Part shown: positions 9,957-17,925 of the stretch, piece after piece
How the letters are laid out: each line of letters starts with the position of its first letter
Numbering within the stretch: the first letter of the stretch is position 1
Assembly (NCBI RefSeq): GCF_002256775.1
Contig: NZ_NCII01000020.1
Location: 1-64,000 of the forward strand
Reading direction: 5' to 3'
Length of the DNA stretch: 64,000 bases
Origin: Novosphingobium sp. 17-62-19
GTDB taxonomy: Bacteria; Pseudomonadota; Alphaproteobacteria; Sphingomonadales; Sphingomonadaceae
Program-made: the position numbers and the translations under genes
Notes under the pieces: generated by a model
The model's database searches: none
What the model saw: the letters and a program-made list of their open reading frames with translations, nothing else
What the model was told of the DNA's origin: nothing

Positions 9957-10466
9957 ATGCAGCCAGGCCTGTTCCCCCACCGCATCACACTCGCCGCCTT
10001 CGCTCTGGCCGCAGTTGCGTTGCCGGCCACCGCATCGGCGCAAGTGGTCAAAGTGCAGTCCAACCCAAACGCGCTGCTGCTTGATTCGGCTGAGGTGAAG
10101 GCCGGAACGGACATGATTTTCCTGTCGGGGCAGCTTGCCTCGCCGATTGATCCCACCAAGCCCGGCACCACTCTGGCAGACTATGGCGATACCAAGACGC
10201 AGACGATCAGCGTGCTGACGAAGATCAAGTCACTGCTCGAAGCGCGCGGCTATACAATGGCTGATGTAATCAAGTTGACGCTGTTTGTTGCGGCAGATCC
10301 GGCGCTGGGCAAAATGGACTTTGCAGGTGCCAACGATGGCTTCAAGATGTTTTTCAAGACGCCTGAGAACCCGACAACCGTTGCCCGCTCAACCTTTCAG
10401 GTCGGTGCGCTTGTCGCGCCGCAGTTCCTGATCGAGATTGAAGCGATTGCCGCGAAGAAGCGCTGA
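9957..10466 (+). CDS. Exported RidA/YjgF-family protein
   Basis: This 169-residue protein has a Sec-type signal peptide (residues 1-28, cleavage after ATASA) followed by one RidA/YjgF domain. Family hallmarks include the start of the fold (IFLSGQLASP), the central helix (TKIKSLLEARGYTMADVIKLTLFV) and the C-terminal strand with the PQFLIEIEAIA motif. Cytoplasmic RidA hydrolyses reactive enamines and imines; the role of exported members is not known. The start is supported by GAGGAGA just upstream. The usual catalytic Arg of RidA proper is not obvious, so deaminase activity is uncertain. It stands alone between the bcs operon and the iron genes and converges on the next gene. Confidence 0.85.
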   Translation: MQPGLFPHRITLAAFALAAVALPATASAQVVKVQSNPNALLLDSAEVKAGTDMIFLSGQLASPIDPTKPGTTLADYGDTKTQTISVLTKIKSLLEARGYTMADVIKLTLFVAADPALGKMDFAGANDGFKMFFKTPENPTTVARSTFQVGALVAPQFLIEIEAIAAKKR

Positions 10467-10478
10467 CCGAAAGCTGGA

Positions 10479-11162
10479 TCAGACCTCTGCCCATTGACGC
10501 AGCAGGTTGTGGTAAACTCCGGTCAAGCGAACAATCCCCGGATCGCCCTGCCCTACTTGCTGCCCAAGGGCCTGAATCGCCTGATCCAGCTCAAACAGAT
10601 TTGCGCGCGCCGCGTCATCGCGCACCATCGACTGAATCCACAGGAAGCTGGCAACCCGCCGTCCCCGCGTAACAGGTTGGACCATGTGCAGCGATGACGA
10701 GGGGTAAAACACCGCATCCCCTGCTGCGAGTTTGACCGTCTGCGCACCGAAGCGTGTTTCGATAGTCAGTTCGCCACCGTCATAAGCTTCCGGGTCTTCC
10801 AGAAACACCGTCATCGACAGATCACAACGCACGCGCCAGTCAGTGCCTGCGCGCAGACGCATGGCGTTATCGACATGGAGGCCATAAGTCTGCCCTCCCG
10901 CATAACTGTTGAACATGGGCGGATAAATGCGGTTCGGCAGCGCGGCAGCGATGAACAGCGGATTGGCTGACAGCGCGGCAAGGATCATGCGGCCACCTTC
11001 GCGCGCCGCGTCGCTGTCCTCAGGCAATTGCAGGTTCTGCTTTACCAGCCGGGCTTGATGACCGGAAGTGGCATTGCCATCCTCCCACTCCGCCGCATCG
11101 ATCAGCGAGCGCAGGGACGAAACCGTTTCTGGCCCCAAAAGAGCGGGAATGGGCAACAGCAT
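10479..11162 (-). CDS. piuC: PKHD-type Fe(II)/2-oxoglutarate hydroxylase (PiuC/YbiX family)
   Basis: A 227-residue cytoplasmic dioxygenase of the PiuC/YbiX family, commonly found beside TonB-dependent siderophore receptors and expressed under iron limitation. The Fe(II) ligands are visible as H96-x-D98 (LHVDNAMR) and H159 (SSSLHMVQPV); Arg169 in RGRR is the expected 2-oxoglutarate contact. The substrate is unknown, although roles in siderophore or siderophore-antibiotic handling have been proposed. It lies 9 bases downstream of tonB on the same strand, so the two are probably co-transcribed. The length is typical (about 225). Confidence 0.9.
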   Translation of the reverse strand: MLLPIPALLGPETVSSLRSLIDAAEWEDGNATSGHQARLVKQNLQLPEDSDAAREGGRMILAALSANPLFIAAALPNRIYPPMFNSYAGGQTYGLHVDNAMRLRAGTDWRVRCDLSMTVFLEDPEAYDGGELTIETRFGAQTVKLAAGDAVFYPSSSLHMVQPVTRGRRVASFLWIQSMVRDDAARANLFELDQAIQALGQQVGQGDPGIVRLTGVYHNLLRQWAEV

Positions 11163-11171
11163 GGCGGTGCC

Positions 11172-11927
11172 TCAGGCTGACTTCAGCACGAACGGAATTT
11201 CGACCACGCCGCGCACTTTCACCGGCGCGCCGTTGCGCGATGTAGGCTGCCAGCGCCAGCGTCGTACCGCCGACAGGGCGGCATCGTCGAGCCGCGCAAA
11301 GCCGCTGCTCTTTGCCACCGAGATCGCTTCCACCGCACCGTCAATCCCCAGGATCAACAGCAGTTCCACCGTGCCCTGCTCCTTGCGGCGGCGGCATTCA
11401 ACCGGATAGCGCGGCGGGCTTCCCGCAACCATGCGCGCACCCAGCGAATCCGAACTGACGATTGAAGGCGGCGCGGGCGGCACAGGAGGAGCCGGAGGCG
11501 CAGGCGGTGCGGTAATCGCCGCCGTCTGCATCAGTGCCGGAGCATCAGCCACCGCCAACACCAGTGGCTGCGTCACCGGGGTGGCCAACTGGATCGGCGG
11601 CGGAATGATCTTGGTTTCAAGCTTGCGCTGCTGCGGCTTTTCCGGCTGAGCCGCAGGTGGTGGGGGCGCAGGCGGCGTCAGATTGACCGCAACCAGTCGC
11701 TCTTCCTTTTGCACGCTTGCCTGATAGCCGAGACCCAAGAGGACCGGCAGCGCCGCGAGGTGAACGCCAACCGCCAGAGCCATGCCTGAGAAGCTGGACT
11801 TGCGCCCTTCGCCATAGCGGCCACCCGATGGCACATAGGCGGCTGCGGGCGTGACAACGCACTCCTGATCGGCGGGCGACCCGTCAAGCCAATCGGCCGC
11901 AACGAAGGTTTCGCGTTCCAGAAACAT
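11172..11927 (-). CDS. tonB: TonB energy-transducing protein
   Basis: TonB couples the inner-membrane proton gradient to outer-membrane receptors. The 251-residue product has a cytoplasmic N-terminus of about 45 residues, one membrane anchor (ALAVGVHLAALPVLLGLGY), a Pro-rich periplasmic spacer (TPPAPPPPAAQPEKPQ, then a PPAPPAPPVPPAPP run) and a C-terminal TonB domain beginning SPPRYPVECRRRKEQGTVEL. A Met 12 codons upstream (11963) is possible, but GGAG just before 11927 supports the inner start. The cytoplasmic N-terminus is longer than in classical TonB. A Fur-box-like palindrome lies 45 bp upstream. ExbB/ExbD are not in the window. Confidence 0.92.
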   Translation of the reverse strand: MFLERETFVAADWLDGSPADQECVVTPAAAYVPSGGRYGEGRKSSFSGMALAVGVHLAALPVLLGLGYQASVQKEERLVAVNLTPPAPPPPAAQPEKPQQRKLETKIIPPPIQLATPVTQPLVLAVADAPALMQTAAITAPPAPPAPPVPPAPPSIVSSDSLGARMVAGSPPRYPVECRRRKEQGTVELLLILGIDGAVEAISVAKSSGFARLDDAALSAVRRWRWQPTSRNGAPVKVRGVVEIPFVLKSA

Positions 11928-11971
11928 GTCCGCACTCCAACTGCGAATCAGTGGCAAAAGCAAGAGCTATT

Positions 11972-11986
11972 TGCAACGCATTCGCA
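11972..11986 (-). promoter_or_regulatory. Fur-box-like 15-bp palindrome upstream of tonB
   Basis: Read on the minus strand the site is TGCGAATGCGTTGCA, an imperfect 7-1-7 inverted repeat with the left half TGCGAAT. It lies about 45 bp before the tonB start. It resembles two other 15-mers in this region that share TGC-N9-GCA. Fur control is inferred from this pattern and the iron-related genes. Confidence 0.55.
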
Positions 11987-12028
11987 TTATAGGGAATTGA
12001 CACCGGTCAAAACAAGCCAGTGATTGCA

Positions 12029-12064
12029 CGAAGGGCCGTCCTGCGGATGCAGAACGGCCCTTCG
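12029..12064 (-). terminator. Rho-independent-type terminator after the siderophore receptor
   Basis: The 11-bp arms CGAAGGGCCGT and ACGGCCCTTCG are perfectly complementary around a 14-base loop. Downstream on the minus strand there is a short T-rich stretch (CTTGTTTT). It lies 20 bp after the receptor stop and separates this gene from tonB. Confidence 0.75.
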
Positions 12065-12083
12065 CTCAGTTCTGCCCCCCGGA

Positions 12084-14453
12084 TCAGAAGCTGTAGTTCA
12101 GGCTCAACACCGCCGAACGCGTTGGCGCAGGCTGCGCCCAACTGTTGTTGACGTTGTTCCGAACGGTCGTGACATACTTCTCGTTGGTGAAGTTCTGCAC
12201 GTTGACCTGCGCCATCAGACGATCCGTGATCGGATACGATGCCATCAGACGGTGGATCGTGTAGCTGGGGACGTAATACGGAACATAGGTTCCATCCGTC
12301 ACCTGTGCAGCAGAAGGCGAATTCAACAGGAACTTGCCCTGATATGTGATGCCATAACCCAATTCCAGACCAAAGCCGAAGCGATAGGTGGTGAACAGGC
12401 TGCCCGAATGTTCAGGCGTATTTGTTAGTTGCGTGCCACCCGTTGGATCAAGCGCGCCCGCTGCCAGTGCAAGGTCCGAAACGCCCTGCAGGATCTTGGC
12501 ATCAAGGTACATGTAGTTGGCCGAAATCGTCCAGTTCTCGGTGATATTGCCCGATGCGCCGAACGAAATGCCCTGCACGCGCTGCTTGCCGTCCAGCCGC
12601 TGTTCGGGGATCGTGGGATCGCCCGACGGCACGCGGATGCTGTCACGGTCGTTGCGGAACCACGCAAGGTTTACCAGCAACTTCTTGTCGAACAGGTCAG
12701 CCTTAGCGCCCACTTCATAGTTCTTCGTCGTCTCAGGGGCGAGATTGCAGGATGCTGCGGCGCACGAGCCATCGACCGCCGTCTGCGACGGATTCTTCGA
12801 CGTGCCCGTGGCAATATAGACGCTGGTGTCCAGCGTCGGTTTGAAAATCGCGCCGATGCGGTAGGAGAACAGATTGTTGTTGTTCTCGAACGGCCCAGTC
12901 GTGCCGCTGACCTGCCCCAGCGTGGCTCCAGTCGTGGCATAGGAAACCGTCCGGTTTGATCCGCGCACGTTTTCATACCGCACGCCGCCGTTCAGCTCGA
13001 ACATCTCGCCGAACTTCATCGTATCAAAGGCATAGCCCGAAATCGCCCGGCGCTTGCCCCGATTGACGCTGCCCAGAATGAAGTTGACCGGCCCCGTGTA
13101 GACATTGCTGCCATAGGTAAAGCCAGCAGGCCCCTGCACCACTTCACCGGGGTTTGAAATGCTGACTAGCGGGAACGCGGGTGTCGTGCCATCGGCATTG
13201 CGCGGGAGGTTACCCTGCGTCTGGTCAAAATCTTCCCACAGCGCCGAACCACCGATCACCAGCGAATGCTCGATCCCTGCGGTCGAAAATGTCGCCGTGA
13301 GATCAAGCTGATCGTAGAACGTGCTGTTGTTGATAAAGCGCTGATTGCCGCGCCCTCCGGTGGGCATGTAAAATCCTGCCGGAACCGTCGCAAGACAGGC
13401 CGCCTCTACCGGGGGCACGGCAACAGTACCCGGCTGCCGACCGGTTGAAGCAAGACAGAACGAGCCTGTGGGCTGGCTGGTGACGGTATCCTGCGCGATG
13501 TGTTCATAGCGCGTAAGGTTGCGAACGCTAACGCCTTCGCCCAGTTCGTGGCTGAAGATCGCCTGCACTGCGTTGGTCTTCGAATTCTGCTTGTCGAGGT
13601 TGGCAAAGCCATAATAGCCCGCGCGATCGAAGTCAGAAAGGAACCCGCCAAGGTTCGCATAATAGCGAAGCCCGTACTGCGGCATCCCCTTATCATCGAT
13701 ATGTTCGTACTGCAGGGTCAGGTTGGTCGGGCTATCGACGCCGATCGTGACCGAAGGCGCAACACCCCATCGCTTATAGAATTCCACATCACGGCCGGGC
13801 ACGTCATTCTCGTGATAGACGGCGTTCAGACGCACCGCGATCAGATCAGACACGCGCTTGTTGATGTCCACCGTGCCGCGATAGTAGTTGTCGGTGCCAA
13901 CCCCTGCATTGATTACAGTCTGGTCGTTGGCCAGTGGCTTCTTCGTCACCAGGTTGATGTTACCCGCAACCGAACCGCCGCCATTGAACACCGAGTTCGC
14001 TCCATTGGCGACTTCGATCTGTTCGATGTTGTAGGTTTCGTTGCGGTTCTGGAAAGCACCGCTGCGCACGCCATCGATGGTCACATCGTTCTTCGCGTCC
14101 TGCCCGCGCAGGATGATGCGGTCGCCATAGCCGAAGCCCCCCTCACCCGCGCCAAATGTGATGCCCGGCACCGTCTGCAACACATCGCGCAGCGTGAGCA
14201 GGTTCTGCTGCTGGATCGACTTTGATGAAATGACGGTGATGGTCTGGGGAGTATCGAGCAAAGGCGCAGTATACTTGGGCGATGCCGCGCGCTCCACCTT
14301 GACCTGCGGCTCTTCGATCACGGTGTCTGTCACCGTCATGCCACCAAGGCGCTGATTGCCTTCAGCCTCCTGCGCGTGGGCCGGGCCGGTGAACGCCATG
14401 GCGCCTACGCAGCTCAGCGCCAGAAACGATGGAATGGTCTTGGAATCGGACAT
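12084..14453 (-). CDS. TonB-dependent siderophore receptor (catecholate type, Fiu/FhuE-like)
   Basis: A 789-residue outer-membrane receptor. It has a signal peptide (cleavage after GPAHA, about residue 27), a TonB-box/plug region and a 22-strand barrel ending in SAVLSLNYSF with the terminal aromatic residue expected for BAM recognition. Plug-domain motifs of siderophore receptors are clear: LLDTPQTITVISSKSIQQQNLLTLRDVLQTVPGI in pieces, RIILRGQD, and VFNGGGSVAGNINLVTKKP. The PQTITVI and RDVLQTVPGI signatures are typical of the Fiu/FhuE/FpvA group, and neighbouring piuC supports catecholate siderophores. A perfect palindromic Fur-like site sits 52 bp upstream of the start. Exact substrate is not predictable from sequence. 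Confidence 0.93.
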   Translation of the reverse strand: MSDSKTIPSFLALSCVGAMAFTGPAHAQEAEGNQRLGGMTVTDTVIEEPQVKVERAASPKYTAPLLDTPQTITVISSKSIQQQNLLTLRDVLQTVPGITFGAGEGGFGYGDRIILRGQDAKNDVTIDGVRSGAFQNRNETYNIEQIEVANGANSVFNGGGSVAGNINLVTKKPLANDQTVINAGVGTDNYYRGTVDINKRVSDLIAVRLNAVYHENDVPGRDVEFYKRWGVAPSVTIGVDSPTNLTLQYEHIDDKGMPQYGLRYYANLGGFLSDFDRAGYYGFANLDKQNSKTNAVQAIFSHELGEGVSVRNLTRYEHIAQDTVTSQPTGSFCLASTGRQPGTVAVPPVEAACLATVPAGFYMPTGGRGNQRFINNSTFYDQLDLTATFSTAGIEHSLVIGGSALWEDFDQTQGNLPRNADGTTPAFPLVSISNPGEVVQGPAGFTYGSNVYTGPVNFILGSVNRGKRRAISGYAFDTMKFGEMFELNGGVRYENVRGSNRTVSYATTGATLGQVSGTTGPFENNNNLFSYRIGAIFKPTLDTSVYIATGTSKNPSQTAVDGSCAAASCNLAPETTKNYEVGAKADLFDKKLLVNLAWFRNDRDSIRVPSGDPTIPEQRLDGKQRVQGISFGASGNITENWTISANYMYLDAKILQGVSDLALAAGALDPTGGTQLTNTPEHSGSLFTTYRFGFGLELGYGITYQGKFLLNSPSAAQVTDGTYVPYYVPSYTIHRLMASYPITDRLMAQVNVQNFTNEKYVTTVRNNVNNSWAQPAPTRSAVLSLNYSF

Positions 14454-14504
14454 GCATTACCCCTGCAATCGCAACAAAATGTTTCGCGGTGCCCCATTCG
14501 CTAT

Positions 14505-14519
14505 TGCGAGTCACTCGCA
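14505..14519 (-). promoter_or_regulatory. Fur-box-like perfect 7-1-7 palindrome upstream of the siderophore receptor
   Basis: TGCGAGTCACTCGCA has two perfect 7-base arms around one central base. It lies 52 bp before the receptor start and between divergent iron genes. This is the best conserved of three similar sites in the region. Fur is the natural candidate regulator. Confidence 0.65.
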
Positions 14520-14650
14520 TTGTCAATGAGGGTTGTTTGCCTCCTCAAACTTCTCTGAACAGTTAAAACACTGGAATCGCCGAGGAACAGTCACAGAGTT
14601 TGCCGATTCCGATGTGTGTGGTGTTGCTACAACGTTGCGATTTCCGCTCT

Positions 14651-14665
14651 TGCATATCGTTCGCA
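14651..14665 (+). promoter_or_regulatory. Possible third Fur-box-like site in the divergent iron region
   Basis: TGCATATCGTTCGCA keeps the TGC-N9-GCA spacing and half of the inverted repeat seen at 11972 and 14505. It lies in the 367-bp region between the receptor and the PepSY operon, about 155 bp before the PepSY start. No other clear feature was seen in that region. Weaker than the other two. Confidence 0.4.
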
Positions 14666-14820
14666 ATAGTCGGATAGGCAAACTGGATTGTGCGCAGACT
14701 CATGACTGCGGGAGATATTTCTTGGAAGTAGTTGAACACCGGAAGGCCGTTGGCGGCACGCAGGATGCGGCACACACCCGCAGCACAGACGGCAATGTCG
14801 CGCGTACAAATGTCGCCCAG

Positions 14821-15465
14821 ATGAAGCAGAGCAGGCCGCGCAAATCATCACGGCAATTCTGGATGAAGCAACTGCACACATGGCACTGGGTCAGTGCTGC
14901 TGTCTCGCTGGTTGCGATGTTTCTGTTTTCCATCACCGGGTTCACGCTGAACCACGCCGCATCGATCGGAGCAGAACCGACGGTTGAAACCGCGCAGGCG
15001 CAATTGCCTGCTCCCGCGCTTGCCGTTCTTGCCAAAGGGCCGGCAGTTGCGGAATTGACAGATGCCCAGCCCCTGCCCGCGACCGTGGCTGCCGATGTTC
15101 AGCGCCTTGTCGGCGTCAACGCGCGGGGCGTTGCGGCCGAATGGTCAGACGCAGAAGTCTATGTTGCCGTACCCGGCCCCGGTCGCGATGCATGGGTCAG
15201 CATTGATCGTGCGACAGGCGCGATGGAAGCTGAACGCACCAATCGCGGATTTATCTCTTTCATCAACGATCTGCACAAGGGCCGCAATACCGGCACCGCA
15301 TGGTTCTGGCTGATCGATGCGCTGGCGGTGGCCTGCGTGATCTTCACCATCACCGGCTTTCTGCTGCTGCAGCTTCACGCAAAGCATCGCCCCTCCACCT
15401 GGCCGCTCGTCGGGCTGGGTACGGCAGTGCCGCTCATCATCATTCTGCTGTTCATGCACAACTGA
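14821..15465 (+). CDS. PepSY-associated membrane protein (putative periplasmic iron reductase component)
   Basis: I chose ATG 14821; an ATG at 14863 is also possible. The 214-residue product has a membrane helix near the N-terminus (VSAAVSLVAMFLFSITGFTLNHA), a periplasmic PepSY-like segment of about 110 residues, then two more helices (FWLIDALAVACVIFTITGFLLL and PLVGLGTAVPLIIILLFMHN). His residues in the WHW, LNH and LHKGR positions could bind heme. PepSY_TM proteins such as FoxB and PiuB act in reductive iron release from siderophores. It is the first gene of a tight operon with DUF2271, DUF4198 and apbE, which suggests that it passes electrons across the membrane to a flavinylated partner. 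Confidence 0.85.
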   Translation: MKQSRPRKSSRQFWMKQLHTWHWVSAAVSLVAMFLFSITGFTLNHAASIGAEPTVETAQAQLPAPALAVLAKGPAVAELTDAQPLPATVAADVQRLVGVNARGVAAEWSDAEVYVAVPGPGRDAWVSIDRATGAMEAERTNRGFISFINDLHKGRNTGTAWFWLIDALAVACVIFTITGFLLLQLHAKHRPSTWPLVGLGTAVPLIIILLFMHN

Positions 15466-15493
15466 CCTTTTTCGAAGAACGGAACCTCGACCG

Positions 15494-15982
15494 ATGAAGA
15501 AAAGCCTAGTTCTTGCTGCCGGAATAATCGCCGCCCCGGTTTCCACTGCCGCGTCTGCCGGAACCATCACCATCACGATTCCGCGCATCAATGCCTCGGA
15601 ATATCATGTGCCCTATGTGGCCGCATGGATCGAACCCGTCGGCGGCGGGCAGGCGCGAACGCTGGCAGTGTGGTACGATGTGGACAAAGTTGGCAATGAA
15701 CCGGGCACCAAGTGGCTGGCGGACCTGCGCACGTGGTGGCGCAAGGGAGGCCGCAGCCTGAAGCTGCCCGCCAACGGCGTCAGCGGCGCAACCCGTGCGC
15801 CGGGCGCGCACCGGATCACCATCCCCACCAACGTCAAGGCCGGAGCCTATACACTCCACGTCGAAGCCGCACGTGAAGACGGCGGGCGCGAACTGGTTTC
15901 CGTACCGCTGACCATTCCTGCCGCCAATGGCCGCGCAAGCGGCAAGACCGAACTGGGTGCGATCACCATTTCCGCCCGCTGA
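15494..15982 (+). CDS. DUF2271 exported protein with flavinylation motif
   Basis: A 162-residue periplasmic protein. It has a Sec signal peptide (cleavage after TAASA, about residue 22) followed by the DUF2271 domain, starting with the strand ITITIPRINASEYHVPYVAAWIE. The important feature is SGAT at residues 97-100 (GVSGATRAPG). The [S/T]GA[S/T] motif is where ApbE attaches FMN in NqrC and RnfG, so Thr100 is the expected attachment site. The gene lies three genes before apbE. Co-occurrence of DUF2271, DUF4198, PepSY and ApbE has been described in surveys of extracytosolic flavinylation. Covalent FMN here is inferred, not shown. The likely role is electron transfer from the PepSY membrane protein to ferric complexes. 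Confidence 0.88.
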   Translation: MKKSLVLAAGIIAAPVSTAASAGTITITIPRINASEYHVPYVAAWIEPVGGGQARTLAVWYDVDKVGNEPGTKWLADLRTWWRKGGRSLKLPANGVSGATRAPGAHRITIPTNVKAGAYTLHVEAAREDGGRELVSVPLTIPAANGRASGKTELGAITISAR

Positions 15983-16006
15983 ATTCCAAGCTGAAAGGTT
16001 CCTCGT

Positions 16007-16942
16007 ATGACCGCAAAGTATCTTCTGCTCGCAGCCGCCGCGTTTGGCATTGCAGCACCCGCCAGCGCACACAACGCTTGGCTTCTGCCCTCGATCACTG
16101 TGCTGTCTGACACTGTCCAGAGCGTGACCGTGGATGCCGGGACGTCTACAGCACCGTTTGAGCCCAACCACAACGCTATGGGCATTGACGGGATCAAGGT
16201 CTGGGCACCCGATGGCTCGATGGGCAAAGTCGAAAACGCATCGCGCGGGCGCTATCGCTCCACCTTCGATGTGAAGATCGACAAGCCGGGCACGTGGCGC
16301 ATCGGCATGGAAAACAATGGAATTGGCGGCACGTTCAAAGTGAATGGTGAGCCATGGATGGTCGGCCGCCGCCGGGGGCCTGCGCCCGCTCCGGGTGGGG
16401 CCGCTCGTGCGATGGCAACGCCACCTGCCCCTTCTGCTGCGCCAGCAGCGGGTGCGCCCAATGGTCCACAGGGCGGACGCCCCCGCATCGACCCCAGCCA
16501 CATCGTCGCCACCATTGACGAAATCCCCGCAGGCGCAACCGACCTCGTCCTGACCGAAACGACTGGCCGCAACGAATTCTTCGTCACGGCGGGCGAGCCC
16601 AGCGATACCCTGTTCAAGCCCACCGGCAAGGGTCTGGAATTCGTTCCCGTCACGCTGCCGACCGATCTTGTCTCCAACGAACCCGGCCAGTTCCGCTTCC
16701 TCGTCGATGGTAAACCCGCCGCTGATCTTGAAGTGGAAGTAGTCCCCGGTGGCCGCCGCTTCCGCGAGGCCGATCAGGCGCAGAAGCTGAAAACCGATGC
16801 CGAAGGCCTGCTCACCGTCAAATGGCCGGTTGCCGGGTTCTACTGGATCAACGCCAGCCATACCGATGACAAACCGTCCAACCCCAAGGCAGCCAAGCGC
16901 CGCATGAGCTATACCGCAACGCTGGAAGTGCTTGCCCCGTGA
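16007..16942 (+). CDS. DUF4198 exported protein
   Basis: A 311-residue periplasmic protein with a signal peptide cleaved after ASA (about residue 21), leaving HNAWLLPS at the mature N-terminus. An N-terminal His directly after the cleavage site is typical of DUF4198 and could form a metal-binding histidine brace; this is inference. The rest is beta-sandwich-like, with a middle Ala/Pro/Gly-rich insert (about residues 122-160, including PPAPSAAPAAGAPN) that looks unstructured. DUF4198 proteins are often found with iron, nickel or cobalt uptake genes. Its stop overlaps the apbE start (TGATG), and it lies 24 bp after the DUF2271 gene. Confidence 0.85.
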   Translation: MTAKYLLLAAAAFGIAAPASAHNAWLLPSITVLSDTVQSVTVDAGTSTAPFEPNHNAMGIDGIKVWAPDGSMGKVENASRGRYRSTFDVKIDKPGTWRIGMENNGIGGTFKVNGEPWMVGRRRGPAPAPGGAARAMATPPAPSAAPAAGAPNGPQGGRPRIDPSHIVATIDEIPAGATDLVLTETTGRNEFFVTAGEPSDTLFKPTGKGLEFVPVTLPTDLVSNEPGQFRFLVDGKPAADLEVEVVPGGRRFREADQAQKLKTDAEGLLTVKWPVAGFYWINASHTDDKPSNPKAAKRRMSYTATLEVLAP

Positions 16943-17925
16943 TGGACACAGCCCCGGCGCCGCGCATTGCGGTGCCGGCCGAGATTGATGCTGCGGCGCT
17001 GCGGGGACTTGATCCCGCAGCGCCGGTTTGCACGCTCGTTGGCAAGACGATGGGCACGACATGGCAAGTGCAGGCCGCCTTGTCACACCGACTAAGGCTT
17101 GATTCAGATGACCTGAAGGCGAAAATTCAGGCGCGTCTGGACGCTGTCGTTGGTCAGATGAGCCACTGGGACTCCCGGTCAGAGCTTTGCCGGTTTAACT
17201 GCGCCGAGGCTGGCTCCGCCGTCGAACTTCCGCCCGATTTCGCCAAAGTCATGGCCTGCGCCATGAACGTTGCGCGCGAAAGTGACGGAGCATTCGATCC
17301 AGCGCAGGGGCGCCTGACCAACCTATGGGGCCTCGGTCCCAACCCCGCCCTCGCAGAACCTGAAGCCACCGCCATTGCAGAGGTGCTGCATGTGTCAGGC
17401 TGGCGCAAGCTGGCCTTCGATCCCGCCACCGCAGCGCTCCACCAGCCCGGCGGTCTCTGGCTCGATCTATCCGGCATCGCCAAAGGCTACGCCGTGGACG
17501 CCGTCGCAGATCTGCTCGGCACATACGGCATAGGCGATGCACTTGTGGAGATCGGCGGCGAATGCACCGGTCGCGGGATGCGGCCTGATGGAGACCCGTG
17601 GTGGGTCGATCTGGAAAACCCTCCCGGCCTTGCCCTGCCGCCACTGCGCGTGGCGCTGCACCAGCTTTCGATCGCCACCTCGGGCGACTATCTACGCGGC
17701 GCGCATACGCTCGATCCGCGCACTGGTTGGCCCGCCATCCACGGCACCACGGCGGTCAGCGTGCTGCATCGCCACTGCATGGAGGCCGATGCCTGGGCTA
17801 CCGCGCTCAGCGTGGTCAAACTCCCCGATGCGCAGGCGCTGGCCATCCGTCATGATCTGGCCGCGCGCATTGTCTTGCGCTCTGGCGCAGAGTGGCTCAG
17901 CCCGGCACTGCGAGCCATGCTGTGA
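16942..17925 (+). CDS. apbE: FAD:protein FMN transferase (ApbE)
   Basis: ApbE cleaves FAD and attaches FMN to a Ser/Thr of a target protein. The 327-residue product contains the family signatures: VGKTMGTTWQV near the start, the DLSGIAKGYAVD motif and HTLDPRTGWPA (HxxDPxTG), which binds FAD and Mg2+. The presumed target is the DUF2271 protein in the same operon. One oddity: the N-terminus (MDTAPAPRIAVPAEID) has no signal peptide or lipobox, whereas most ApbE proteins that modify exported targets are themselves periplasmic. No in-frame start giving a signal peptide was found. The 3' end overlaps the next gene by four bases (GTGA). Confidence 0.93.
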   Translation: MDTAPAPRIAVPAEIDAAALRGLDPAAPVCTLVGKTMGTTWQVQAALSHRLRLDSDDLKAKIQARLDAVVGQMSHWDSRSELCRFNCAEAGSAVELPPDFAKVMACAMNVARESDGAFDPAQGRLTNLWGLGPNPALAEPEATAIAEVLHVSGWRKLAFDPATAALHQPGGLWLDLSGIAKGYAVDAVADLLGTYGIGDALVEIGGECTGRGMRPDGDPWWVDLENPPGLALPPLRVALHQLSIATSGDYLRGAHTLDPRTGWPAIHGTTAVSVLHRHCMEADAWATALSVVKLPDAQALAIRHDLAARIVLRSGAEWLSPALRAML

